Assembly (NCBI RefSeq): GCF_030697305.1
Contig: NZ_JAUYQL010000081.1
Location: 1-43,177, forward strand
From: Phenylobacterium sp.
GTDB taxonomy: Bacteria > Pseudomonadota > Alphaproteobacteria > Caulobacterales > Caulobacteraceae
Length of the DNA: 43,177 nt
Direction of reading: 5' to 3'
Below are positions 34,728 to 42,698 of this stretch, piece after piece. The notes under the pieces are model-generated. The model searched no databases, was not told the origin of the DNA, and worked only from the letters and a program-made list of their open reading frames with translations. The translations under genes and the position numbers were made by a program. How positions within the stretch are numbered: the stretch's first letter is position 1; each line of letters opens with the position of its first letter.

Positions 34728-35741
34728 GTGACCTCCCAAGCCACACCCTCAGAAGGATGGAGTCGAAAGCTCGCGCCTTATCGTGAGCCCAGCATTGCGC
34801 GCAGCGTGATCGAGGTGTTGATCACCGCCGTGCCGCTGGCGGCGCTCTGGGCTCTGGCCTGGGCCCTGCATGAACGGGGCTGGTGGTGGGCGGCGCTGCT
34901 GCTCACGCTCCCGGCCGCGGCGTTCTTGGTGCGGCTGTTCATGATCCAGCACGATTGCGGACATGGCTCGTTCTTCCAGGACAAGCGCGCCAACGATTGG
35001 CTGGGCCGCGTGATCGGCGTGCTCACGCTCACCCCGTACGACTATTGGCGCCAGACCCACGCGATCCACCACGCCACGTCCGGCAACCTCGATCGGCGCG
35101 ACCTGGGCGCCATTGAGATGCTCACTGTCGAGGAATATCACGCGCTGACGCCGGCGCGCCGGCTGGGCTACCGCCTGTATCGCAACCCGCTGGTGATGTT
35201 CGGCCTGGGGCCGGCGTTCGTGTTCTTCCTGATGCAGCGACTGCCGATCGGCATGATGCGCCGCGGCTGGCGACCTTGGGCCAGCGTGCTGGGCAACGGC
35301 GCCGCGGCGGCCGTAGGCCTGGGCGCACTCATCTGGATGTTCGGACCGGCGCCGGTGCTGATGGTCAATGTCCTCACCATGCTGCTCGCCGCCACCGTCG
35401 GGGTGTGGTTGTTCTACGTCCAGCACCAGTTCGAAGGCGCGATCTGGGCCCGCAACGCGGACTGGCGTCGCGATGACGCAGCGTTGCATGGGAGCTCGCA
35501 TTACGACCTCCCTGCGGTGCTACGATGGTTCACCGCCAACATCGGCGTGCATCACGTCCACCACCTGTCCAGTCGCATTCCGTTCTATCGGCTGCCGAAG
35601 GTGCTGAACGATTTCCCGGAGCTGCGCGCGGTGAGCCGCGTGGGCCTCTGGGAGAGCTTCGCCTATGCGCGCCTGTCCCTGTGGGATGAAGGCGCTCGCC
35701 GTCTGGTCTCATTCCGCCAAGCCGCTCAAGCCCGCGCCTGA
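34728..35741 (+). CDS. Membrane fatty-acid desaturase
   Basis: 337 residues, start GTG 34728. Four to six membrane helices and the three diiron histidine boxes are present: HDCGH (75-79), HAIHH (111-115) and HHVHH (275-279), the last within GVHHVHHLSSRIP. This is the acyl-lipid desaturase (delta-12/omega-type) family. It would introduce double bases into membrane acyl chains using oxygen. Regiochemistry cannot be read from sequence. Together with the next two genes it interrupts the usual hisD-UPF0262 order. Confidence 0.88.
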   Translation: MTSQATPSEGWSRKLAPYREPSIARSVIEVLITAVPLAALWALAWALHERGWWWAALLLTLPAAAFLVRLFMIQHDCGHGSFFQDKRANDWLGRVIGVLTLTPYDYWRQTHAIHHATSGNLDRRDLGAIEMLTVEEYHALTPARRLGYRLYRNPLVMFGLGPAFVFFLMQRLPIGMMRRGWRPWASVLGNGAAAAVGLGALIWMFGPAPVLMVNVLTMLLAATVGVWLFYVQHQFEGAIWARNADWRRDDAALHGSSHYDLPAVLRWFTANIGVHHVHHLSSRIPFYRLPKVLNDFPELRAVSRVGLWESFAYARLSLWDEGARRLVSFRQAAQARA

Positions 35742-35749
35742 ATCTCTGC

Positions 35750-35770
35750 GCCGGACTCTCCGCGTCCGGC
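35750..35770 (+). terminator. Hairpin after the desaturase gene
   Basis: GCCGGAC and GTCCGGC form a perfect 7-bp stem with a 7-base loop, beginning 9 bases after the desaturase stop. No T tract follows. A second small hairpin, GGGGC-TCAG-GCCCC (35860-35873), lies 27 bases before the next start codon and could affect its translation or mRNA stability. The rest of the 159-bp gap shows no recognised motif. Confidence 0.35.
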
Positions 35771-35900
35771 CGTCGGCGGATCGCGCCGCGAAGCTGAACG
35801 GCGGCTGACTACAACCCTCCGGACCCATTCAGGCGGCGACCTCTAGTTTGCAGACCATCGGGGCTCAGGCCCCAAGGCAAATGCAGACGGGAGTAGGTCC

Positions 35901-36539
35901 ATGCACAATTCCAAATCCGTCAATCAGGTCCGTGGCGCGACTGTCGCGGTGATCGCGGGCGTCCTGGCGATCAACGCAGGCTCCACCGCGTCGGCGCAGG
36001 CTTTCGGCGGCAACCTCCAGCCGGTGGTCGGCTGCGATGCGCCGGGGTCCAAGCAGACGGGCGGCGCGGTCATCGGGGCCCTGCTGGGCGCTGTCGCCGG
36101 CAGCAACCTGGCCAGGAACGACCGTGGAACGGGGACGGCGATCGGCGCGGTGGCGGGCGCAGCCGCCGGTTCGGCGATCGGCTGCAAGATGCAGCGCACG
36201 GATCAAGTCCGCAGCGCTTACGGCTACGGCGGCTATGCGCCGGCGAACGCCACCTACGTCTCGCGCGGCTATCGGCTGTCGTCCAATCTCGCGCCAGCCA
36301 GCTTCGAGCGTGACGGCGGGGGCTTTGTCGCCCGCAGCAACCTGAATCTGCGCTCGGCGCCGACGACCGGCGCCCAGCGGGTCGGCCAGCTTCGCGCTGG
36401 CGAACGTTTCCAGGCCCTGGCCCGGGTGCGCGGGACGGACTGGATCCTGGTTGGTGAGAACGGCGTCGGCGTCGGTTACGTCCACGGAGCCTACGTCCAG
36501 CCAGAACGCGCCTATAGCTACGCGTCGTACCGCTACTAG
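35901..36539 (+). CDS. Exported glycine-zipper / SH3-domain protein
   Basis: 212 residues. Signal peptide to about residue 33 (VRGATVAVIAGVLAINA then STASAQA). A glycine-zipper region follows (GGAVIGALLGAVAGSNLA, AIGAVAGAAAGSAIGC), as in the 17-kDa antigen-like family. The C-terminal part is a bacterial SH3 domain (NLNLRSAPTTGAQRVGQLRAG, WILVGENGVGVGYVHGAYV), then a Tyr-rich tail ending in Tyr. It probably sits in the periplasm or outer membrane and touches the cell wall. GGGAG precedes ATG 35901. Its TAG overlaps the stop of the convergent gene in CTAG (36536-36539). Confidence 0.8.
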   Translation: MHNSKSVNQVRGATVAVIAGVLAINAGSTASAQAFGGNLQPVVGCDAPGSKQTGGAVIGALLGAVAGSNLARNDRGTGTAIGAVAGAAAGSAIGCKMQRTDQVRSAYGYGGYAPANATYVSRGYRLSSNLAPASFERDGGGFVARSNLNLRSAPTTGAQRVGQLRAGERFQALARVRGTDWILVGENGVGVGYVHGAYVQPERAYSYASYRY

Positions 36540-37837
36540 GCGGCCCGGACGCTGGCGTGCGTTGCGCCCAACAGCGCGACCATGCCGGCGTCCCTGGCTG
36601 ATGCGGTGCGATAGACCAGCACCGATCGGGTCACATGTTTCAGTGCGTCGATGGTCGCCTTTGACCAGCCGTGGAATTCCGCTTCGCCCATGTGAGGCGG
36701 ACATTCCACGGACAGAGCCTGCAGGCCGCACCCCTTGAGCTGCGACAGCGCGCCCGGCGCCGGCGGGGTCGTGCTCAGTCTTCCCACCACGAACAGCGAA
36801 AACGGCCGGATCAGCGAGACGGCGCTGAGCAGCGCCACTTGCGGCACGCCTTCCAAGTCGCAGATCTCACAGATCACGCCGCGCTGCACGAAGTCGTTGG
36901 CCTCTTTGAACGCCTTGGCGATCTCGTCACGCCCGCGCTGACTGGACAGGCTCACATACGAGACCGGGATGATCAGGCTTGGCTGCAGCTTGGCCCCGTC
37001 ATCGGCGTCCAGTCGGTCCAAGCCCCGCGCGATGGTCGCCAGATCGATCCGCAGTAGGTCGGCCCGCGACAGCAGCGCGATGGCCGCGGGAGGCAGCTCC
37101 TCGTCGCTGCCGGTCACCAGCACCCGGCGCGCCAGGCGAAACCCGATGCGGGCGTAGTTCTTCAGTTCGAATACCGGCTCCAATGTGCACGATACGCGCA
37201 GTTCTCGCCCGTCAGAGGCGACGAACGGAGACCACTGGTCCATCGTGCGGCGGATGCGGCGCAACACTGGCTGCGGCTTCGGCTCGGGCTCGGGAGCCTC
37301 CACGAAAGACGCAGGTTCGGGAGGTACGGCCGTCTCGGCTTGCGCTTCCTCGGCCGCGGCACGCGCCGCCAGCGCCGGGTTGATCTTTATTGCCTCGACC
37401 CCGGTCGATGAGATCTTGTTGACCTCATGGACGTAGCCATTCGCCAGGTGCGCTTCACCCAGGAAATGGCCGAGGATCTCGCGCAACGCCACCAGGCAGG
37501 CGGCCTGACATCCGAAGCGGCTCAATTCGGGCTGACAGATGAGGAAGTCGGTCTCCGACACCCGCAGGTAAAATCCTCGTGCGCCCAGCATGCGCTGCAA
37601 GGTTCGCTCGGCGTGGGCGTAGACCTGGTCGCGGCGCAGGCCCCACTTCGACCCGAAGCGGTCATAGACCGCGTCAAGGGCGATGATGTTGACCTTACCC
37701 TGCGCCAGCAACTCCGGATCGCCGAATTGCTCCATCGCGGCTTCGCCGTCGGCCGACATGAGTCGCGTCACGGCCTTGGCGGCCATTGGGTCGACGCGGA
37801 CGGCGTCGTCGGCGGTGGTCTCGGTCGTGGGACTCAC
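36536..37837 (-). CDS. Degenerate EAL-like domain protein of unknown function
   Basis: 433 residues, start GTG 37837 with GAGG upstream. The N-terminal ~130 residues form an alpha/beta unit (SETDFLICQPELS), then a Glu/Pro linker near 170-200. The C-terminal ~220 residues follow the order of an EAL phosphodiesterase barrel: LLRIDLATI, IPVSYVSLSS, FVQRGVICEICDLEG, LSLIRPFSLFVVGRL-like segment, GLQALSVE and SVLVYRTASARDAGMVALLG. The EAL signature and the metal-binding acidic residues are not evident, so catalysis is unlikely; it could be a c-di-GMP-related effector or an unrelated barrel. It is leftward in an otherwise rightward region. Confidence 0.5.
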   Translation of the reverse strand: MSPTTETTADDAVRVDPMAAKAVTRLMSADGEAAMEQFGDPELLAQGKVNIIALDAVYDRFGSKWGLRRDQVYAHAERTLQRMLGARGFYLRVSETDFLICQPELSRFGCQAACLVALREILGHFLGEAHLANGYVHEVNKISSTGVEAIKINPALAARAAAEEAQAETAVPPEPASFVEAPEPEPKPQPVLRRIRRTMDQWSPFVASDGRELRVSCTLEPVFELKNYARIGFRLARRVLVTGSDEELPPAAIALLSRADLLRIDLATIARGLDRLDADDGAKLQPSLIIPVSYVSLSSQRGRDEIAKAFKEANDFVQRGVICEICDLEGVPQVALLSAVSLIRPFSLFVVGRLSTTPPAPGALSQLKGCGLQALSVECPPHMGEAEFHGWSKATIDALKHVTRSVLVYRTASARDAGMVALLGATHASVRAA

Positions 37838-38032
37838 GGAGCCTCACCTCACAAAGCGCACTGGGTCGATTTCAACCGACCGTTGAGGGATTGTCTCACG
37901 CACTCAGTTAACGAGATGTGCGGCCATCCATTCGTTCGGCGGCCGATTCGGCGGGCTTGATCCACGTCAGGCGACGTCGCTCGCGACGCAACATTTGCAA
38001 TCGGCGCAGGATTGCCGCACCGGTCGAAGGCC

Positions 38033-38509
38033 ATGGGCGAGCGAAACCACAGCAACCGGCTGCAGAAGGTCGAGATCGACGAGGAATCCCTCGCCGCCGC
38101 GTCGCGCGACCAGGAGCAGGAACGCCAGATCGCCATCTTCGACCTGCTCGAAGACAACCTGTTCGAGCCTGACGGGGCCCAACAGGGTCCCTACGATCTG
38201 CGTATGAGCGTTCTGGAGAACCGGCTGGTCCTGGACGTCAGCGGCCCGGGCTACGAGCGACGCCACATTCTTTCGCTGTCGCCGCTGCGCAGCCGCATCC
38301 GCGACTATTTCCTGATCTGCGAGAGCTACTACCAGGCGATCCGCAACTCGACGCCCTCGCAGATCGAGGCGCTCGACATGGGGCGCCGGGGCCTGCACGA
38401 CGAGGCGTCCGAGATCCTGCGTGCGCGGCTCGCCGGCAAGATCGAGACCGACCGCGACACTGCGCGGCGTCTGTTCACCCTGATTTGCGCCCTGCATTGG
38501 CGCGGGTGA
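38033..38509 (+). CDS. UPF0262 family protein
   Basis: 158 residues from ATG 38033 (GAAGG just upstream). The sequence [20 protein letters not shown], with [10 protein letters not shown] and [12 protein letters not shown], is that of UPF0262, an alphaproteobacterial family of unknown function always near hisD and infA. The 195-bp gap to the left divergent gene must hold both promoters; I see only GTTAAC at 37906-37911 and no convincing promoter pair. It is followed after 5 bases by the phosphatase gene. Confidence 0.88.
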   Translation: MGERNHSNRLQKVEIDEESLAAASRDQEQERQIAIFDLLEDNLFEPDGAQQGPYDLRMSVLENRLVLDVSGPGYERRHILSLSPLRSRIRDYFLICESYYQAIRNSTPSQIEALDMGRRGLHDEASEILRARLAGKIETDRDTARRLFTLICALHWRG

Positions 38510-38514
38510 GGGGC

Positions 38515-39003
38515 ATGGGCCAGAACGATAATTCCCCCACCCCTGGCGCCGTGCTGTTCGCCTGCAACTATAACCGCGTGCGCTCTCCCATGGCCGAGGC
38601 GTTGCTGCGGCGCGTCGCCGGCGACAGGATCTTTGTCGATAGCTGCGGGCTGAAGGAGGAGAGCGGCGAGGGTGTGATCGATCCTTTCGTCGAGACTGTG
38701 ATGGCCGAACTTGGGTGCAACATGGCGCGCCATCATCCCAAGTCGTTCGCTCAGTTGCAGGACGACTCGTTCGATCTGGTCATCTCGCTCACCCCCGAGG
38801 CCCAGCATCACGCCGTCGAGCTCACCCGCGGGCGCGCCGTGCAGATCGAATATTGGCCGATTTTCGATCCGACGCTGGCCGACGGCACGCGCGAGTCCCG
38901 GCTCGCGGCATACCGAGAGGTGCGCGACGCGCTGGCGACGCGAATCGCTGAGCGGTTCGCCCAACCCGTGAAGATGCGGCGCCCCATCGACCCGGAGCGG
39001 TGA
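38515..39003 (+). CDS. Low-molecular-weight protein tyrosine phosphatase family protein
   Basis: 162 residues from ATG 38515. The P-loop [15 protein letters not shown] (Cys17, Arg23) fits C-x5-R-S near the N terminus, and [11 protein letters not shown] supplies the acid Asp. The family includes tyrosine phosphatases and arsenate reductases. The loop differs from classic CxGNICRSP, and no ars genes are near, so a phosphatase or unknown phosphoester substrate is more likely. It sits in its standard place between UPF0262 and infA. Confidence 0.85.
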   Translation: MGQNDNSPTPGAVLFACNYNRVRSPMAEALLRRVAGDRIFVDSCGLKEESGEGVIDPFVETVMAELGCNMARHHPKSFAQLQDDSFDLVISLTPEAQHHAVELTRGRAVQIEYWPIFDPTLADGTRESRLAAYREVRDALATRIAERFAQPVKMRRPIDPER

Positions 39004-39094
39004 CCTGGGCTATGATGCGTTGACATCTGCACGGCTCGCGACCGATTCCCGGACGCGGGCCGTTCGCGTTAGGTGCGTCCATTTGGGAGAATGC

Positions 39095-39313
39095 ATGGCG
39101 AAAGAAGAACTGTTGGAGTTTCCGGGCACGGTCAGCGAAGTCCTGCCCAACGCGACGTTTCGCGTGAAGCTTGAGAACGATCACGAGATTATCGCCCACA
39201 CGGCCGGCAAGATGCGCAAGAACCGGATCCGGGTGTCGGCCGGCGACAAGGTGCTGGTCGAGATGACGCCCTACGACCTCACCAAGGGCCGCATCACGTT
39301 CCGCGTCCGCTAG
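39095..39313 (+). CDS. infA: Translation initiation factor IF-1
   Basis: 72 residues with the S1/OB fold signature [33 protein letters not shown] and the C-terminal KGRITFRVR, full family length. IF-1 binds the ribosomal A site during initiation. GGGAG lies before ATG 39095. A consensus -35 TTGACA is at 39020-39025 in the 91-bp gap, but no matching -10 is clear; infA may have its own promoter in addition to read-through. Confidence 0.97.
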   Translation: MAKEELLEFPGTVSEVLPNATFRVKLENDHEIIAHTAGKMRKNRIRVSAGDKVLVEMTPYDLTKGRITFRVR

Positions 39314-39329
39314 AAGGTCGCCAGGCGCC

Positions 39330-39920
39330 TTGTCCCACTTGGCCACGCAGCGCCTGGTCCTGGCCTCAGCCAGCCCACGGCGCCTTGAACTGCTGCGGCA
39401 GATTGCGATCGCGCCCGATGCGGTCGAGGCCGCCGAGATCGACGAGTCTCCGCTCCCCAAGGAAACCCCGCGTTTGCTCGCCGGACGCCTGGCCGCCGCC
39501 AAGGCCGCCAGGGTCGCGGAGCTGCATCCCGACGCCTATGTGATCGCCGCGGATACGGTGGTGGCCGTGGGGCGCCGCGTGCTGCCCAAGGTCGAGACGG
39601 CCGAGCAGGGGCGCGCCTGCCTGGCGTTGCTCTCCGGCCGCGGCCACCGAGTGCTGACCGGTCTTGCCGTGCTGGCGCCCGACGGGCGCGGCGCCAGTCG
39701 CCTGGTCGAATCGCGGCTGAAGGTCAAACGCCTCAGCGGCAGCGAGATCGAGGACTACGTCGCCTGCGGCGAGGGTTTCGGCAAGGCCGGCGGCTACGCC
39801 ATCCAGGGACGCGCCGGCGCCTTCGTCATCGAACTGCATGGCTCCTACTCCGCCGTCGTCGGCCTGCCGCTGTATGAGACCCAGGCTTTGCTGGGCGGCC
39901 TTGGATATCGCCTCCGATGA
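39330..39920 (+). CDS. maf: Maf-like nucleoside triphosphate pyrophosphatase
   Basis: 196 residues, start TTG 39330. The Maf motifs LASASPRRLELLRQI, IDESPLPKE, ADTVVAVGRRVLPK, SGRGHRVLTGLAV and GKAGGYAIQG are all present. These enzymes hydrolyse non-canonical or excess nucleoside triphosphates (dTTP, UTP and modified bases). Alternative start TTG 39339 would shorten it by three residues. Its stop overlaps the next gene by ATGA. Confidence 0.94.
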   Translation: MSHLATQRLVLASASPRRLELLRQIAIAPDAVEAAEIDESPLPKETPRLLAGRLAAAKAARVAELHPDAYVIAADTVVAVGRRVLPKVETAEQGRACLALLSGRGHRVLTGLAVLAPDGRGASRLVESRLKVKRLSGSEIEDYVACGEGFGKAGGYAIQGRAGAFVIELHGSYSAVVGLPLYETQALLGGLGYRLR

Positions 39921-40957
39921 GCGAGCGGCGGCTCTACCTGGATGCAGGCGTCGGCGAGACCCGCGGCGTCGTCACGCTCGACGGCAAGCCCGAACGCCTG
40001 CTGATCCGCCGCGACGAGGAAGACCTTCGCCTGGCGCTGGGCGCACGCCTGGTCGGGCGCGCCCGACGCGTGGACGCCTCGATCGGCGCGGCCTTCATCG
40101 ACCTTGGTGACGGCGCCGAAGCGATCCTGCCGTTCAAGCCCGGCGAGCGGCCCGTGGAAGGCTCGTCCCTGGAGGTCGAGATCCGCAGCGAGGCGCGCCA
40201 CGCAAAGCTCGCGGTCCTGCGGCTGGTGGGCGAAGGGCAGGGGGCGCCGCGTCTCCTCGATCCGCCGCCGCCGCTTCGCGAACAGCTTGCAGCCCTTGTC
40301 CGGAACGCAAGGATCGTCGACGGCGCCGACGCGCGCCGCATGGCCGACGCCGCCCAGGCCGAAGCGCTGCAGACTTTGCATGCGCTGCCGGGTGGCGGGG
40401 TGCTGGCCATCGAGCCCACCCGTGCGCTCACCGCGCTGGACATCGATCTGGGCGACCGCAAGGGCGCCGACGCCAAGCGCGTCACCCGCCAGGTCAATCT
40501 GGTCGCCATCGCTGAAGCCGCCCGCCTGCTGCGTCTGAAGGGCCTGGGCGGACTGGTGGTCATCGACCTCGTCGGCCGCGGACACGATGGTACGGCGCTG
40601 CTGGCGGCCGCGCGCCTGGCTTTCGCGCCGGATAATCCCGGCGTCGCTCTGGGCCCGATCAGCCGCTTCGGCACCCTGGAGCTCACCATTCCACGTCGCG
40701 CCCCGCCACTGCGTGACGCCCTGTGCGACGAGTATGGCGGGCTGACAGACCGCGCGCTCGCCCAGATGCTGATCCGTCGACTGGAGGCCGAAGCCCACGC
40801 CAATCCTGGCGGACGACTCGCTGCGCGCGCAGCGCCCGATGTGGCCACGGCGGCAGGCTCGCTCGCCGCGAAGCTTGCCGGCATCGTCGGCGCGCGTTTC
40901 ACCATCGAGGCCGACGCCAAACTCGCCCGCGAGCGCTTCGAGGTCGCCGCCGCATGA
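39917..40957 (+). CDS. Short ribonuclease E/G family protein
   Basis: 346 residues. An S1-like segment is present (VGRARRVDASIGAAFIDLGDG) and the catalytic core keeps the magnesium-binding aspartates in LTALDIDLG (Asp175) and GGLVVIDLVG (Asp217). The RNase H-like/5'-sensor insertion is much reduced, and the CPxCxG zinc-link and small domain of RNase G (about 490 residues) are absent. The usual tetramer through zinc-link dimers is therefore not expected. It probably acts on RNA as a compact relative of RNase G. It overlaps maf and yacG, and this order is typical of the phylum. Confidence 0.85.
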   Translation: MSERRLYLDAGVGETRGVVTLDGKPERLLIRRDEEDLRLALGARLVGRARRVDASIGAAFIDLGDGAEAILPFKPGERPVEGSSLEVEIRSEARHAKLAVLRLVGEGQGAPRLLDPPPPLREQLAALVRNARIVDGADARRMADAAQAEALQTLHALPGGGVLAIEPTRALTALDIDLGDRKGADAKRVTRQVNLVAIAEAARLLRLKGLGGLVVIDLVGRGHDGTALLAAARLAFAPDNPGVALGPISRFGTLELTIPRRAPPLRDALCDEYGGLTDRALAQMLIRRLEAEAHANPGGRLAARAAPDVATAAGSLAAKLAGIVGARFTIEADAKLARERFEVAAA

Positions 40958-41118
40958 CCCAGGCAAAATGTCCGATCTGCCGCAAGCCGGTGGAGCCCGA
41001 GTATCGTCCGTTCTGCTCCAAGCGCTGCGCCGACGTCGACCTGCAACGCTGGATGGTCGGCGCCTACGCAGTACCCGCGTCGGAGGAGGACGACGCCTCC
41101 GACGAAGACGAAGCCTGA
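40954..41118 (+). CDS. yacG: DNA gyrase inhibitor YacG (zinc finger)
   Basis: 54 residues. The zinc ligands are Cys6, Cys9, Cys21 and Cys25 (CPICRK ... FCSKRCADVDL), followed by RWMVGAYAVP and an acidic tail. YacG binds GyrB and blocks its action. ATG 40954 overlaps the RNase stop (ATGA). It closes the infA-maf-RNase-yacG cluster. Confidence 0.93.
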   Translation: MTQAKCPICRKPVEPEYRPFCSKRCADVDLQRWMVGAYAVPASEEDDASDEDEA

Positions 41119-41188
41119 GGCGCGCGCGGCGTCTGGACTTCGAATAAGCGCTCTTCTATAGACCCGGCTCCCGCAAGCGGCGGCGTGC

Positions 41189-41264
41189 GCCTGGGTAGCT
41201 CAGTTGGTAGAGCAGCGGATTGAAAATCCGCGTGTCGGTGGTTCGAATCCGCCCCCAGGCACCA
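41189..41264 (+). tRNA. tRNA-Phe, anticodon GAA
   Basis: 76 nt with encoded CCA. The cloverleaf is regular: acceptor GCCTGGG/CCCAGGC, D arm GCTC/GAGC, anticodon stem GCGGA/TCCGC with loop TTGAAAA, T stem GGTGG/CCGCC with one G-T pair. It lies 70 bp after yacG. TATAGA at 41157-41162 could be part of a promoter, with a poor -35. Confidence 0.97.
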
Positions 41265-41328
41265 CATCTGCCCGCCGCCAGCGCGATCCCTTCCCAGTGA
41301 TCCCCATCGAACGGCTCACGGCGTGATC

Positions 41329-42474
41329 TCAGTCGGCCTTGGCGCGATCCGTTGCGCCCGCTGGCCGAAACCAGAGGGGCAGACGGCAGATCACGAGCAT
41401 CACGACCGCCAGCGGTCGGGCGACGGCTGTGAAGGCGAAGACGCCGGCCAGGCGGGACAGCGCCGATGACCGCCCGACCATCAGCGCGACCGCCGCCGGC
41501 TGCACCAGGGCCAGTTCGTACATCAACGCATAGGGGGTCGCGAGGTAGTAGCCGCTCATCAGCGCCAGCAGGCGTTCCACAGGATCGGAGGTGCGTCTGA
41601 AAGCTGCGACGACCAGCCAAGCGCCAAGCGCGGCTCCAGCGGCCATGACGCCGACCTGCGCCGGTTCCCCGAGGCCAGCCAAGCGCGCGATCGCCTTGGG
41701 CGTGATCCCGATCCAGGGCCGGCTGTCGACGATCTCTGAAAACCCCGCCAGCGCGGCGAACCAGCTTACCCAGGTCTGCGGCCCATGCGCCGCAAGCGAT
41801 ACGAGGCAGAGGCCGAGGCCGACGAGACCTGCCGTGATCAGCGCCTTGAGGTGTCCACCAGCCAGCAGGGCCAGTGGGACCATCACGAGAATCTGCGGCT
41901 TCGCGGCCGCGAGCAGGCCGAACACCATTCCCGCGAGCCGCGGCCGGGATTCCAGCCAGATCAGCGCCAGGATGAGTCCGGCGGCGATCACTAGCGTGAC
42001 CTGACCCGTCAGCAGCGCCACGACCGTCGCCGGGCTCGCAAGAACGAGCGGCCAGGCGCGTCCGATAAGGCTCCGCGCCGCCACGCAATACAGGATCGCG
42101 CTGATGGCGATCCAGGTCAGGTAAGCGGGGAAGAGCGGCGCAGCCCGCAGCGGCTGCAGGAACAAAAGGAATGTGGGGGGGTAGGGGAAGGGCCGCAGCA
42201 CGGTTGGGTCCGAGACCGCCCAGGCCTGGGCCTTGGTGATTGCGATGACATCGTAGACCGCATTCAACGGCATCCGCGCCGCGGTCCAGAACACTGTGAA
42301 ATCAGCCTCCAGCTTGGGCAGGTCCCTCACGATCGCCGTCACGAAGGCGCAGTCGATGAACAGCGCGATCGCGAGCGAGAGCAGGATCGTCGCCCGATGG
42401 ACCCTCGATAAGGGGGCGATCCCCTGTTCGCCCTTCGCAACCACGTGGTCTTGCGCTCTACCGAACAGTTGCAT
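41329..42474 (-). CDS. GT87 / DUF2029-like membrane glycosyltransferase
   Basis: About 381 residues from ATG 42474. The frame stays open far upstream, but only as the antisense of a Pro/Ala-rich gene, so the shorter start is preferred. About ten membrane helices. After the first helix comes EADFTVFWTAARMPLNAVYD, the Asp-containing loop typical of DUF2029, then FPYPPTFLLFLQPL and LAAAKPQILVMVPL. Family members transfer mannose or other sugars from polyprenyl-phosphate donors onto envelope glycans. The sugar and acceptor here are unknown. Confidence 0.8.
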   Translation of the reverse strand: MQLFGRAQDHVVAKGEQGIAPLSRVHRATILLSLAIALFIDCAFVTAIVRDLPKLEADFTVFWTAARMPLNAVYDVIAITKAQAWAVSDPTVLRPFPYPPTFLLFLQPLRAAPLFPAYLTWIAISAILYCVAARSLIGRAWPLVLASPATVVALLTGQVTLVIAAGLILALIWLESRPRLAGMVFGLLAAAKPQILVMVPLALLAGGHLKALITAGLVGLGLCLVSLAAHGPQTWVSWFAALAGFSEIVDSRPWIGITPKAIARLAGLGEPAQVGVMAAGAALGAWLVVAAFRRTSDPVERLLALMSGYYLATPYALMYELALVQPAAVALMVGRSSALSRLAGVFAFTAVARPLAVVMLVICRLPLWFRPAGATDRAKAD

Positions 42475-42698
42475 CAAACCCCCGGCCTGCGCGCGCGCGG
42501 TCGCCGAAGCGACCATCGTTGCGCCGGCCGCATCGAGCAAGGCCGGTCCGCCTACGACGTCGGAATTCATCGACCATCTGTGCGCTGCGTCTGGCGGGCG
42601 GGGCCAGGTCGCGGCGAGGCCATTCACCGTCACAGAACCGGCCAAGTGTGCGGCCAGGTTGTCGCGCATCGAGCCTGGCCAGGGCGGGAGAACAGACG

